From: AP-15 sp963700195
Lineage (GTDB): Bacteria > Pseudomonadota > Alphaproteobacteria > ATCC43930 > CGMCC-115725
Direction of reading: 5' to 3'
DNA: 64,000 nt
Assembly: GCA_963700195.1 (NCBI GenBank)
Contig: CAVOWQ010000010.1
Location: forward strand, 248,001-312,000
Each line of letters begins with the position of its first letter. Position 1 is the first letter of the stretch. Under the pieces are notes generated by a model that ran no database searches, was not told the DNA's origin, and saw only the letters and a program-made list of their open reading frames with translations. The translations under genes and the position numbers were made by a program. Positions 41,552 to 51,695 of the stretch are shown one piece after another.

Positions 41552-42006
41552 CGATCGGCCTCTTCCGGTTCCCGCTCGATCAGGTTGGCGAGCGCGTCGA
41601 GCGCGCGTTCGTAACCCTGAGCCCCCAAACCGCAGATCACACCGGTCGCGGCCAAGCTGACATAGGAATGGTGACGAAAGCTCTCGCGGCGGAAAATGTT
41701 CGACAGATGCACCTCGATGACCGGCAATTCGGCGGCAAAAAGCGCGTCGAGCACCGCCACCGAGGTATGGGTCAACGCCCCGGCATTGAGAATTATGCCA
41801 TCGGCGGATTCGCGCGCCTCCTGGATCCAGTCGACGAGCTGGCCCTCGTGATTGGTCTGCCGGAACTCGATCTGCAGGTCGAGCGATGCGGCGCGGGCCA
41901 GGCACCGCTCCTCGATGTCCGCCAAAGTATCGCGGCCATAGATCGACCGATCCCGTACTCCGAGCAGATTGAGGTTGGGACCGTTCAGAATATAAATGGC
42001 AGGCAA
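41548..42006 (-). CDS. aroQ: 3-dehydroquinate dehydratase, type II
   Basis: 152-residue shikimate-pathway enzyme. MPAIYILNGPNLNLLGVRDRSIYG has the catalytic Tyr and N-terminal signature (the usual REP is RDR). The catalytic His lies in PVIEVHLSNIFRRESFRHHSYVS, and GIILNAGALTHTSVAVLDAL is the substrate loop. Length is normal. It is the first gene of the aroQ-accB-(DUF559)-accC unit, joined to accB by a 4-base overlap. Confidence 0.94.
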   Translation of the reverse strand: MPAIYILNGPNLNLLGVRDRSIYGRDTLADIEERCLARAASLDLQIEFRQTNHEGQLVDWIQEARESADGIILNAGALTHTSVAVLDALFAAELPVIEVHLSNIFRRESFRHHSYVSLAATGVICGLGAQGYERALDALANLIEREPEEADR

Positions 42007-42115
42007 TTACTCCCTCCAGAGCCGGTTGGCCGTTTATAGCACGACCCCGAACCCTCCGGGAGAGGAGTGCCTCGACGCATTCTTGCCGAAGGCGTTTCCG
42101 TCCCGATGCGCGAGA

Positions 42116-42277
42116 CTAGACCTTCGGCACCTCGTTCTCTTCGGTCTGCTCGGCGGGGCCGTCGTCCTGACGCGAGGCAGTTCGTTCCTGCTGCCGCTTC
42201 AGTTTCTCGTCTTTTTTGGCCTTCTTCAGCCGATCGCGCTCCGCGCGCTCGAAGCGGTAATTCGTTCTGAACGCCAC
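42116..42277 (-). CDS. small conserved alphaproteobacterial protein
   Basis: 53 residues, highly charged: MAFRTNYRFERAERDRLKKA then lysine-rich helix and an acidic tail ending EENEVPKV. Small proteins opening MAFRxNYRFxRAERDRxKKAKK are widespread in this class, with unknown function. The GTG start 42277 is preceded by GGGAGGGG at a good distance. It lies 35 bases downstream of rpsU in the same direction. Confidence 0.7.
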   Translation of the reverse strand: MAFRTNYRFERAERDRLKKAKKDEKLKRQQERTASRQDDGPAEQTEENEVPKV

Positions 42278-42312
42278 GGGTGCCCCTCCCTAGCGTACTC
42301 TGCTGACTTACA

Positions 42313-42516
42313 TCAGTAGCCCTCGCGCTCGAGCCGTTTGCGCAGCATCTTGCGGTGCCGGCGGATTGCCTCGGCTTTCTCGCGCACCCGGCGTTCGGAC
42401 GGCTTTTCATAAGCCCGCCGCCGCTTCATTTCGCGGAAGGTGCCTTCCCGCTGCATTTTTTTCTTCAGGACCCGCAGTGCCGAATTGACGTCGTTGTCGC
42501 GCACGAAAACTTGCAT
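42313..42516 (-). CDS. rpsU: 30S ribosomal protein S21
   Basis: 67-residue S21. MQVFVRDNDVNSALRVLKKKMQREGTFREMK is the conserved fold, followed by the basic tail RRRAYEKPSERRVREKAEAIRRHRKMLRKR. It is short and arginine/lysine-rich as expected. Located downstream of the cold-shock gene in the same direction, the usual pairing in alphaproteobacteria. Confidence 0.95.
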   Translation of the reverse strand: MQVFVRDNDVNSALRVLKKKMQREGTFREMKRRRAYEKPSERRVREKAEAIRRHRKMLRKRLEREGY

Positions 42517-42602
42517 GAGCAGCCTATCTCTTCGACTTGTTGCGTCTTGCCGCAGCAGCGATGCGCGGAGCCGCGCGAAGCGGCGCCGCTCGCCTGCCCC
42601 GG

Positions 42603-42809
42603 CTAGCTCTGCTTCAAATTCACGGCCGAGGTCTTTCCTCGATCGCCGCGCTCGAGGTCGAAGCTCACCTTCTGCCCCTCGTGCAGATTGCCGATACCGG
42701 AGCGCTCGACCGCCGAGATATGAACAAACACATCCTGCGAACCGTCCTCGGGTTGAATGAAGCCGTAACCCTTTGTGGGGTTGAACCACTTCACGGTTCC
42801 AATCGTCAT
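42603..42809 (-). CDS. cold-shock domain protein (CspA family)
   Basis: 68-residue OB-fold nucleic acid chaperone. GTVKWFNPTKGYGFIQPEDG and QDVFVHISAVERSG are RNP1 and RNP2; KVSFDLERGDRGKTSAVNL closes the domain. Start ATG 42809 is preceded by AAGGAAGAT. The non-coding stretch upstream (to about 42960) may hold a long 5' leader as in cspA-type genes, but I see no defined thermosensor. Confidence 0.94.
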   Translation of the reverse strand: MTIGTVKWFNPTKGYGFIQPEDGSQDVFVHISAVERSGIGNLHEGQKVSFDLERGDRGKTSAVNLKQS

Positions 42810-43062
42810 AGATCTTCCTTCAAAACAAAATTGCCGCCGCTCGATGGTGAGCGGAGGGTCAAACTTCGGCACGGTGCGGGGAGCAGGTCCAGCGCTCAAA
42901 CAGAGCTTGGGAGAGCAAGCCGAACCACGGGAGTCGGACAGCGATACACATAGGCTCTCCTGACTTCTCTTGCAACTCGACAGCAGAATCTCAGTTCGGA
43001 TGTTGACCGCCCTGTCCGGTTTCGTCGCGGCCTGTTCCGGGATTGACGGCTGTCGATGTGGC

Positions 43063-43443
43063 TCACGCCGAGGCGTTAGGAGGGGCGACGACGCTCGACA
43101 ACATGTCGAGCAGATCCGCCATCTTGAACGGCTTGGAAAGGCGCGGGCGCTCCGCGTACACGGCCGGCAAGCCACCCGTGCCGTAGCCGGTGACGAACAC
43201 GAACGGGACATTCCGCCGAGACAGCACATCCGCGACCGGATCGATCCGGTCGCCCGCGAGATTGACGTCCAAGACCGCTGCGTCAAAGGTTTCGCGATGC
43301 ACCGCATCGAGAGCTTCGGCAAGTCGCGGAATAGGGCCCGACACCACGCAACCGGCGGATCTCAGCATGTCTTCGATCAGGGTCGCAACCAGAAATTCGT
43401 CTTCGACAACCAGTACTCTAATCCCTTGGAGCGCCGCCGTCAT
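43063..43443 (-). CDS. single-domain response regulator
   Basis: 126-residue receiver domain without an output domain. VLVVEDEFLVATLIEDML carries the acidic pair, the phospho-acceptor is Asp59 in DAAVLDVNLAGD, VPFVFVTGYG has the switch Thr and PRLSKPFKMADLL the Lys. Its start overlaps the stop of the preceding CheB-CheR-kinase gene by four bases (ATGA), so it is very likely the direct receiver for that kinase. Confidence 0.92.
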   Translation of the reverse strand: MTAALQGIRVLVVEDEFLVATLIEDMLRSAGCVVSGPIPRLAEALDAVHRETFDAAVLDVNLAGDRIDPVADVLSRRNVPFVFVTGYGTGGLPAVYAERPRLSKPFKMADLLDMLSSVVAPPNASA

Positions 43444-46400
43444 GAAGCCGCTTCCTCAACTGGCGATCTGCCGGACGACGCCCGGAAGGTCATGTAGCGA
43501 GGATCCGCCGGAATGACTATCCTACAGTGGAGACCGCCATCCACCACACCGAGTTCTGCCTCGCCCTCCAACTCGAAACGGATGCCGCGTTCGATCAGTT
43601 CCGTGCCGAACCCTCGGTTCGGCAAAGCGTCGATTTTTGCCCCGCCTTGCTCGGTCCATGTCAACTCGAGATGTCGAGGGCCGCCCCCGGTGATCGCCCA
43701 AGCCACGTTTACGCGCCCACCGGGGGTCGACAGGGCGCCGTATTTGGCTGCATTGGTCGTGAGCTCGTGCATAACGAGGGCCAACAGGAGGGCTGCTTGC
43801 GGTTTGAGCATAATCGGCGGCCCGTTCACCGCCGCGTTGGAACCATCACCCGCAAGGTGCGGCGCGAGCTCGCGCATCACGAGCTCCCGCAGGGACGCCT
43901 CGGTCCAGCCTCCTCGGGACAGCAAATCGTGGGTCTGCCCGAGAGCGTGGAAACGGCCGATCAGGTCATCCTTCGGCTCGCCGTCCGGCAAAGTTCGCTC
44001 GGCAATCGATGAAACCACGGCGAGACTGTTCTTGACGCGGTGGCTGAGCTCGGCCGCAAGCACCTTCTGCTGCTCCTCGGCGGCAACGATGCTGGTCACA
44101 TCGACAAAGGTCAGGAGCACGCCGTCGATCACGTTATCGGTGCGATAGGGCAAGATGCGTGCGAGATAATGGCCTTGCCCGCCGACGTGGCTCACTGGAC
44201 GCTCGATTCTCTCGCCGGCGAAGACGGTTCGGATGTCGTTCTGCAGATCCGGGTAGTCGATGCGGCTGACAATGTCGGTCAGCGGTCGGCCGCGGTCGCT
44301 GGGAATGAGACTGAACAGCTTGATCACCTCCGGCGTAAAGCTGCGGATCACCAGATCCCGGTCGAGGAACACCGTCGCGATTTGGGTGCTTTGGAACAAA
44401 TTGGTCAGATCGGAATTCGCCCGGTCCAACTCGTCGATCTTGCTCCTGAGCTCGTTATTGACGGTCTGCAATTCCTCGTTGACCGATTGCACCTCCTCCT
44501 TCGAGGTTTCCAGCTCTTCATTGGCGGATTGCAGCTCCTCATTGACCGAGAGCAGCTCTTCGTTGGAAGAACGGAACTCCTCGTTGGCCGTCTCGAGCTC
44601 CTCTATCGTCGACTGTAGGCGCTCCTTGGTTTCGTTCAGCTCCCTTTCGATCTGCCGGATGGCGACGTCCTCGCTCCGCGGGGTTTCCGAGTTGGCAGTC
44701 TCATGCTCCGTCTCGATCGGACCGCGATCGATGAACACGATACCGTAAGCCGTCTCGGTGCCTTCCTTGATCGGCTCGACTGCAAGGCTGATCATTTGGA
44801 CGCCGCCATTGACCTGCACTGCAATTCCATCACGGGTCACGCGTCGATCCGCTAGCTTGGCCTGGTGCAGCAATGCCCGCAGATCCGGGCGCAGTCCCGC
44901 GCGCGCCATGGCAACGATGTCGCGGTTCGGGGGGCCGGCTGCAGCCTGCAGATATTTTCCGGTGCCGGCGGAGAAATAAAGTGCCCGGCCGGTTTCGTCG
45001 ACGATGACATAGGCTGGCGCAAATTGCTCGACGATGGTGTTAGCCACCTTTCGCAGCAAGTCGGAGCGGTTCAGCTCTTGATCAGCGCCGGCGATCGAGG
45101 CCGTAACTCTTCGATCCGTGTGCGGGAGGAATTGCCGGAACGGCAGAGGGGGTCGCGCGACCAGATCGCGGCGTCGGAAGACGCGGTTCGTCTTGTTGAG
45201 CGCAACAAACAGGTCGGTATATCGCGCAATATTCTCGGAAAGCCCGAGGAAGAGATATCCGCCGGGCCGTAGAGCATAATGGAACAACGGGAAGACCTGC
45301 CCCTGAAGCCCAGGCTTCAGATAGATCAGCAAGTTGCGGCAGGAGATCAGGTCGAGGCGAGAGAAAGGTGGGTCGCGGATCACACTGTGGCTTGAGAAGA
45401 TGCACATCTCGCGCAACTCTTTGGCTACACGATAGCTGGCGCCTTCCTGAACGAAAAAGCGCTTCAATCGCTCAGGCGAGACCTCGTTAACCAGTGTGGC
45501 CGGATACAGCGCCGTGCGGGCTACAGTCATCGCGGTCTCGTCGATATCGGTGGCGAAGACCTGGATCTTCGGCGGCGCCTCCATAATTGTCATGTGCTCG
45601 CGCAACAACATCACGATCGAATAGGCCTCCTCGCCGGTGGCGCAACCGGCTATCCACACGCGTATCTCGTCACCCGAGCCCTTGCCCTCGAACAGTTTTG
45701 GTACGACCTGCGTCTCCAGCGCGCGAAAGGCCTCGGTATCGCGGAAAAAATCGGTGACCCCAATCAATAGATCGCGAAATAACGCGCGGACCTCGTCATC
45801 GTCTTCTTGCAGCCGGCCGGCGTAATCCTCGAGTTTTGTTGTCTGGACCACCTGCATGCGCCGTTGGACGCGGCGCTGAAAAGTTCGATCCTTGTATTCG
45901 CTGAAATCGTGCCCGGTCCGTGTTTGCAGTAGAGTATAGATGTTCCTCAGTGTCTGATCCGAACGTTCTGCGTCCAGAGCGGCCCAATTGCGGACATAGG
46001 CGATGATCCGCTCGGGGATCTCCTCGGCCGGCAGCACCAGATCGACAAAGCCCGACGCCACCGCATTGGAAGGCATATCCGCGAAGCGCGGTCGCGTCAC
46101 ATTCGAACCTTGGGCGATTGTCAACCCCCCGTTCTCCTTGATCGCCTTGAGACCAAGCGTCCCGTCGCTGCCGCCGCCGGAGAGCACGACACCTATCGCG
46201 TGCTCTCGCTGGTCCTCGGCGAGGGAGGTAAAGAACACATCTACCGGGGCGCGTTCACGCCCCGCAGTCCCGGTGTGCCGAAGACGGAGCCGCCCCTTAC
46301 GGATAGTCAAAACCGCGCTGGATGGCAGAACGTAGACGTGCCGCGCTTCGACCGGCTGGTCGTCGCGTGCGTTGACTACCGGCATTTGGGTAGCGCGGCC

Positions 46401-46559
46401 GAGGATCTCGGCCAGCAAGCTGTCGCGGTCCGGCGGCAGGTGGGTGACGACCACAAAGCCTATGTCGTTCTCGTCCGGCGCGGCTCTGAAAAATGCCTCC
46501 AGTGCCTCGACCCCGCCGGCCGAGGCGCCGATGCCCACGATCGGAAGATGAGGCGTCAC
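43440..46559 (-). CDS. CheB-CheR-PAS-HWE histidine kinase fusion
   Basis: 1,039 residues. In order: CheB methylesterase (about 1-190; GIGASAGGVEALEAFF, VVTHLPPDRDSLL, LSGGGSDGTLGLKAIKENGG); CheR methyltransferase (about 210-480; EYKDRTFQRRVQRRMQV, VWIAGCATGEEAYSIVML, SCRNLLIYL); PAS domain; a long coiled coil of ELETANEEFRSSNEELLSVNEELQ type (about 640-720); second PAS (LFQSTQIATVFLDRDLVI); then an HWE-type kinase (AELSHRVKNSLAVVSSIAER; ALVMHELTTNAAKYGAL). No receiver in the protein itself. No chemoreceptors nearby; a signalling role outside chemotaxis is likely. Confidence 0.93.
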   Translation of the reverse strand: MTPHLPIVGIGASAGGVEALEAFFRAAPDENDIGFVVVTHLPPDRDSLLAEILGRATQMPVVNARDDQPVEARHVYVLPSSAVLTIRKGRLRLRHTGTAGRERAPVDVFFTSLAEDQREHAIGVVLSGGGSDGTLGLKAIKENGGLTIAQGSNVTRPRFADMPSNAVASGFVDLVLPAEEIPERIIAYVRNWAALDAERSDQTLRNIYTLLQTRTGHDFSEYKDRTFQRRVQRRMQVVQTTKLEDYAGRLQEDDDEVRALFRDLLIGVTDFFRDTEAFRALETQVVPKLFEGKGSGDEIRVWIAGCATGEEAYSIVMLLREHMTIMEAPPKIQVFATDIDETAMTVARTALYPATLVNEVSPERLKRFFVQEGASYRVAKELREMCIFSSHSVIRDPPFSRLDLISCRNLLIYLKPGLQGQVFPLFHYALRPGGYLFLGLSENIARYTDLFVALNKTNRVFRRRDLVARPPLPFRQFLPHTDRRVTASIAGADQELNRSDLLRKVANTIVEQFAPAYVIVDETGRALYFSAGTGKYLQAAAGPPNRDIVAMARAGLRPDLRALLHQAKLADRRVTRDGIAVQVNGGVQMISLAVEPIKEGTETAYGIVFIDRGPIETEHETANSETPRSEDVAIRQIERELNETKERLQSTIEELETANEEFRSSNEELLSVNEELQSANEELETSKEEVQSVNEELQTVNNELRSKIDELDRANSDLTNLFQSTQIATVFLDRDLVIRSFTPEVIKLFSLIPSDRGRPLTDIVSRIDYPDLQNDIRTVFAGERIERPVSHVGGQGHYLARILPYRTDNVIDGVLLTFVDVTSIVAAEEQQKVLAAELSHRVKNSLAVVSSIAERTLPDGEPKDDLIGRFHALGQTHDLLSRGGWTEASLRELVMRELAPHLAGDGSNAAVNGPPIMLKPQAALLLALVMHELTTNAAKYGALSTPGGRVNVAWAITGGGPRHLELTWTEQGGAKIDALPNRGFGTELIERGIRFELEGEAELGVVDGGLHCRIVIPADPRYMTFRASSGRSPVEEAAS

Positions 46560-47003
46560 GGCTCTAACCCCATATTGTCACGTCCGTCAGTATTAAGCCT
46601 AACGCCGCCCTAGGTACAACCCGCAGCAATTGGGGGTCAAATACTTGATACTTTTGACGATTCCCGGACGCTCGATTGGACGAGTTCGGGACGCCCGATT
46701 CATTAACGAATCCGGGCTTGGCAACGTGAGCAAATCGGTATGCAAGAAATTGCCCCTGTTCCGGTCGTCGAAGAATTGGCGGTGCTCGTTGAACGAGCTG
46801 AACGTGCGTGCAGCGCGACCGCCCAACTCGTGCGAGACTTCAACTTCATCCTTGTATGGTACGCATCGCGGCCACGCCGGAGACTGCGTGCCGATCCAAT
46901 GCTTGACGAAACTATTAGTCAGACACAGACCCACGATTGACAACACGAGGCCAGTAGCGCGGGCGATAGCCTAATCCTGCGAAAACCATTTCCCGGTGGG
47001 CTC
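46560..47003. other. intergenic region with one weak small-gene candidate
   Basis: About 440 bases between the start of the kinase gene and the end of the HpaB-like gene. Frames on both strands up to 115 codons are open, but only one shorter frame (46740-46940, plus strand) has protein-like composition. The promoter for the kinase-regulator pair should be at the left end. No hairpin terminator was identified. Confidence 0.4.
46740..46940 (+). CDS. possible small hypothetical protein
   Basis: 66 codons: MQEIAPVPVVEELAVLVERA followed by a helical segment and an Arg-rich tail (WYASRPRRRLRADP). Composition resembles short alphaproteobacterial helical proteins, but no family was recognised, no ribosome site is clear, and overlapping frames are open. 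Low support. Confidence 0.25.
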   Translation: MQEIAPVPVVEELAVLVERAERACSATAQLVRDFNFILVWYASRPRRRLRADPMLDETISQTQTHD

Positions 47004-48495
47004 TCAGCCTTTCCCTGACGCGGGAGGCGGCGAGACGGTGCGGCGTGGCGCCCACGGCACCTCGCGAAGGCTGCCAAGCTCGATCTCCGGCATCGCCAGG
47101 TCGAGCCGGCGGGCGACCGCGTTCGCGAGCTCGTTATAGCGCTCGAAGCTGCGGCGCAGCCGGCCGCGCCACGCCGGGATGCCGCCGCTGGCATGCAATT
47201 CGAAAGCGGATTCGCGGCCGTCGAGCGCCGACGAGACGTGGTCCCACGCCATCTGCAGCAAGGCCGATCGCTGCAATGCCGTATAGCCGCCGCCGCCGAA
47301 AGAATCCGCTAACCCGGCGGCGACCTCGGGCGCGGCGAGATCCCTGTCCGACGGGCAGACCACCAGCGACGAGCCGGGCACGATGCGCAGGATCTCGGCC
47401 ATGCGCTGGCGCGCCTTCAATATCGCGATGCCGCCGACCGCGAGGTGGGCGTGGTTGGGAACGCAATAGCCCGTTTCGGTGAACCGCGGGTCGCACTCGC
47501 AGGCGGTGAGGCAGCTGCGCACGGTCTGCACCTCGATCGCCAGATCGACCAGGTGCTCGATCGTCTGGTCGTGCTTCACCAGACCCATCGCATGGCTCAG
47601 CGCGAGCGCGAGGCCTAGCGTGAACTCGGCTTTTGAAAGCCAGCCGTAGAGGTGGTGCCAGATCAGCCAGCGGACGACCGGCTCGGGTGATTCACCGAGC
47701 AGAAAGACCCGCTCCCACGGGATGAAGACATCGTCGAGCCACATCTGGCCGTCGAGCTCGTCATAGCGGCTGCTCAGCGGCGCGACGAACGGGTTGTCAT
47801 CGCGCACCGCGATCTTGCGGCAGACCGTTGTGACGCCGGGCGCATTGACCGGGACGATGAAAGTCGCGCGATGCCCGTCGACCTGGAGGCCGCAGAGGCT
47901 GCCGACATAAACATCCTCGGCAAAGGCCGGGCTCGTATGCATGCCGATCTTGCCGCGGATGACGATGCCGCCGTCGGTCTCGCGCACCAGCTTCAGCGCG
48001 GTGCGTTCGGCCGGGTCCTCGCGCATGCGGGCGCCGATCGTCGGGGCGCCGCCGCAGAAGGTCAGGAAATGCCCGGTGCGCGCGATCATCTCGCGGTACC
48101 GGGCGGCGTTGGCGATCTGCTCCGGGGAGATGTTGCGCTCCTCGACCGAGGCCTGCACGCCGAGCGCGATCATGTGCCCGTAACACGGAGTGTGGGTGAT
48201 GTTGCCGGCGCTCAAAAATGTCGTGGCGGAAAAGAAGCGCCCCATGCCCGCCAGGTCGTCGGCGCTCTTCGGCACGACATAGGCCCAGGGGATGCGTTCA
48301 CTCTCGGCATCGGGCGGGCGGATCGCGATCTCCTGCCAGGCCGGGTCGAGATGAAGGTCGTACCAGGCGACATATTCGTCGACCATCGCGCGGGTCGCCG
48401 GATGCGTCGTCACATCCTGGACGAGACCCTCGCCCATGACCCAGACCCGCCGCCCGTCGCGCAGCGCCTGCCGGTATTCCGCCCCTGTCTCTCAT
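47004..48495 (-). pseudogene. 4-hydroxyphenylacetate 3-monooxygenase (HpaB) family oxygenase, frameshift at N-terminus
   Basis: About 496 residues of the HpaB/4-hydroxybutyryl-CoA dehydratase-like flavin oxygenase fold. From ATG 48437: MGEGLVQDVTTHPATRAMVDEYV, IPWAYVVPKSADDLAGM, TPCYGHMIALGVQASVEER, GGIVIRGKIGMHTSPAFAEDVYVG, LDDVFIPWERVFLLGE. The true N-terminus (M-R-T-G-A-E-Y-R-Q-A-L-R-D-G-R-R-V-W-V) is one base out of frame, with an extra G at about 48488; the ATG at 48495 then fits the family. Such enzymes use FADH2 from a separate reductase; none is nearby. Substrate unknown. Confidence 0.85.
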
Positions 48496-48629
48496 GCCGT
48501 GCTCCTGCTTTCCGCAATCCGCCGCCTCTGTATGACGCAGCGAGTGCGGAGCCGGAAGAGGATAGCAGCTGCCGGCTTGTCCTGACCTATACTGCGGCCG
48601 CAGATGCTGCGAAGACCCGATGGGATCCC

Positions 48630-50247
48630 ATGGCGATGACCTCCGACATCCTGATCCGCGGCGGCACGGTTATCGACGGCAGCGGCCGGCCCGGGGAAAT
48701 CGGCGATGTCGCCGTTCGCGCCGGGCGGATCACCGCGATGGGCCGCTCGGTGCCGGAAGACGCGGCCAAGGTCATCGATGCCGAGGGTTTGGTGGTGACG
48801 CCGGGGTTCATCGACATCAAGACGCATTCGGACTTCACGTTACCGATCAATCCAAAGGCCGAAAGCAAGGTGCGCCAGGGCGTCACGACCGAGATCATCG
48901 GGCATTGCGGGTTCTCGGTCGCGCCGGTCCTGCCGGGAAAGGCGCAGTTGCTCGCCGATTATCTGAGCGGCGGAGCGCCGTGGCTGCCGTTCCGCGAGAT
49001 GCGGTTTCCCGAATATCTCGACACTTTTCCCGCGGTTGCGGTCAACACCGGGATGCTGGTCGGCCACAACACCTTGCGGCTGATGGTGATGGGGCTCGAA
49101 GACCGCGCGCCGCGCCCGGCCGAGCTCGCAGAGATGATTACGCTGTTGGAGGAGGGGCTCGGCGCCGGCGCGCTCGGTATGTCGTCGGGCCTCTTCACGC
49201 CGCCGGGCAGCTTCGCCGAGCGCTCCGAAATGCTCGCCTTCGGTCCCGTGCTGCAGCGGCACAACGCCGCCTATTTCACCCATATCCGGGACGAGTTCGA
49301 ACAAGGTCCTCGACGCTGTCGCGGAGGCGATCGATTTCGCCCGCGCCTCGCGGGTGCATGTCGAGATCGTGCATCTGAAATGCTCGGGAACCGACAATTG
49401 GGGGAAAGCGGCGCAGGTCTTGGCAATGATCGATGAGGCCCGCACCGAAGGCTGCGACATCGATTGCGACGCCTACCCCTATACGGCCGGGGCCAATCCG
49501 CTGAAGAACCTGCTGCCGCCCTGGGTCCAAATCGGCGGATTGGAGGCGATGCTGACCCGCCTTGCGCTGCCGGAAACCCGCGGGCGGCTCCGCGACGAGA
49601 TCGATCGCGACGGGCTCAACAATTGGGGCCGCATCCCATCCTGGGAGTGCGTGCAGATCTCGGTGTCGCCGCGCCTGCCGCACCATGCCGGAGAAACGAT
49701 CGCCGCGCTCGCCGCGGCCCGCGGCCGTGACCCGGTCGATCTCGTCTGCGATTATCTGATCGAGGATAACGGCGCGACCCGCGTGCTGATCACCTCGATC
49801 GCCGAAGAGGACATCTGCGAGATCGTCCGCTCCCCGTCGGCTCTGGTCGGATCGGACGGCAATTGCGTCGCCGATTACGGGGTCGTCAGCCAAGGAATGC
49901 CGCATCCGCGGTTTTACGGGACATTTCCGCGGATCATCGGCCGCTATGTTCACGAGCAGCACCTGCTGCCACTAGAGCAGGCTGTCTACAAAATGACGGG
50001 AGCGACGGCGCGGGCCCTCCGGCTGCGCGATGGCGGCTTGCTCAGAGAGGGCTACCGGGCCGACATCACGATCTTCGATCCCGCCGACTTCAAGGACCGC
50101 GCCACCTACGCCGAGCCGCACCAATACCCGACCGGCGCCCGCACGACTGTGCTCGTCAACGGCGTCATTGTCGTCGAAAATGCGCAGCACACCGGAGCCA
50201 CTCCGGGAATGGTGCTGCGCCGCGCCGTCGACGGCCGCGTCGGGTGA
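48630..50247 (+). pseudogene. D-aminoacylase (N-acyl-D-amino-acid deacylase) family amidohydrolase, frameshifted
   Basis: About 538 residues across two frames. Part 1: DILIRGGTVIDGSGRPGEIGDVAVRAGRI, VTPGFIDIKTHSDFTL (metal site DxHxHxD variant), GVTTEIIGHCGFSVAPV, GALGMSSGLFTPPG, FTHIRDE. Part 2: NKVLDAVAEAIDFARAS, VHVEIVHLKCSGTDNWGKA, DAYPYTAGANPL, ALVGSDGNCVADYG, LREGYRADITIFDPADF. One extra T at about 49306 (GAGTTCG for GAGTCG) breaks it. Divergent from the HpaB-like gene; convergent with the PrpD gene, three bases apart. Confidence 0.88.
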
Positions 50248-50250
50248 AAT

Positions 50251-51566
50251 CTAGGTCAGCCAATCCAGGCTCTCTTCCTCCTCCAACCGCTGCAATCGCT
50301 CGAACAGCGTCCTCGAAAGGTGCTCGCCGAGCGCCGCGCGGGTCAGTCGCAGGAATTTGTCGGCGAGTTCGCCGGGTTCGAGCATTCCGCTCTCGGCATG
50401 GCGTTCGAGACGGCGCCCGTCGACGAGCGCGATCGTCACCGTCCCGCCATGCTCGCCGTTCGGTTCCGGCACCACCCTGACGCGCCGGCAGAGGGCGCGG
50501 ATCCGCGGGTCGGCCAATGCCGTCTCGTCCCAGGATTCGGGGTCGCGCGCCTCGCGCCAGAGGGCCAACGCGACGGAGAACGGGATGCTGTATTGCGCCA
50601 GCATCAAATCGGCCGGCTCCGCAATGTTATGGCGCTCGACCGTGCGCGGGGTGCCGGTGACGGTGATCGCCTCGATTTCGGCGCCGGTAAAACCGTGCTC
50701 GGCCTGCAGGTCGCGTACCGCCTTGACCGCGGGATGCGCGGTCGCGTGGCACGGATAGCGCTTCAGCACCGCGGTCGAGACGACAAACTCCTCGCCGAGG
50801 CCGCGGGTAAGCTCGGCCGTATCCCATTTCGTGCAAAAGACCTTGAGAAACCCGAACTCGCCTTCGAGGACGGTGCGCGGCCCCGCGAAACCACCGGCGG
50901 CGAGGCTCGCGGCCAGGACGCCGGCTTCCGAGGCTCGCCCCAAATGCAGCCGCTTGATCATGCCGCCATCGCCGCGGGCGAATTCCAGCAAGCCGCCGCA
51001 CAGCGACCCGGCAATGCCGAGCGCATTGGTCATTGCTCTCGCATCGAGCCGCAAGAGATGGCCGGCTGCGACCGCCCCGCCGAATGGGCCGGTGGTGCCC
51101 GGCGCATGAAAGCCGCGCGCCTCGTTGGTGTGCCCGGTGGCGCGCCCGATCCGGATCATCACCTCGTTGCCGGCGACAAAGGCGGCGATCAATGCCCGGC
51201 CATCGGCGCCGCGTTCCTGGGCGACGGCGAGAGCGGGCGGCAACACGGTCGCGCCGGGATGGGCGCCGGCGCCGGGCCGCGTCAGGCTGTCGAGCTCGAA
51301 GGCATGGGCGAGGGCGCCATTGGCGAGCGCCGCAGCCGGCGCCTGAACCGGCGTCCCTTTCCGCCAAAGATACGGCATTTGCCGCCGGGCCCGGTGCGCT
51401 CGGCATAGTCGATGACGATGCGGCTCCACGGCAGGGCGCTGCCGCAGATGCCGGCCGCCACCGTGTCGATGATGCAGTCCTTCGCCTGCTGCACGACCGG
51501 CGCGGGCAGGTCCTCGTAGCGAAGGCCGGCCGCGTAGTGCGCCAATCGTATCGTCTCCTCGGCCAT
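50251..51566 (-). pseudogene. MmgE/PrpD family protein, frameshifted
   Basis: About 439 residues of the 2-methylcitrate dehydratase-like fold. N-terminal part from ATG 51566: TIRLAHYAAGLRYEDLPAPVVQQAKDCIIDTVAAGICG, then a change of frame near 51360-51370 (net -1), then ALAHAFELDSLTRPGAGAHPGATVLPPALA, ATGHTNEARGFHAPGTTGPFGGAVAAG, KRLHLGRASEAGVLAA, LKRYPCHATAHPAVKAV. Family members dehydrate 2-methylcitrate or cis-aconitate-like acids; MmgE/PrpD proteins in catabolic clusters often have unknown substrates. A second, full-length paralogue lies at 61.0 kb. Confidence 0.88.
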
Positions 51567-51589
51567 CTTGCGTCTCCCGAAACCCCAGT

Positions 51590-51664
51590 GAGATTGCTTC
51601 GCTTCGCTAACAATGACAACACATCAAGATGTCATTGCGAGGAGCGCAGCGACGAAGCAATCTC
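51590..51664. repeat. palindromic dispersed repeat
   Basis: GAGATTGCTTCG...CAATGAC on the left and GTCATTGCGAGGAGCGCAGC...GAAGCAATCTC on the right form a long imperfect inverted repeat around a 13-base loop. The wording TCATTGCGAGGAGCG...GAAGCAATC is that of a dispersed hairpin seen in many proteobacteria. It sits between the divergent PrpD and FAD-dehydrogenase genes, 31 bases before the latter. Confidence 0.8.
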
Positions 51665-51695
51665 GGCAATGCCGGGTTCGCGGAGGGATTAGGCA

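Noticed and set aside
47871..48629. Open frame extending the D-aminoacylase gene upstream
   Set aside because: The extension is antisense to the HpaB-like gene; the family starts at MAMTSDILIRGG.
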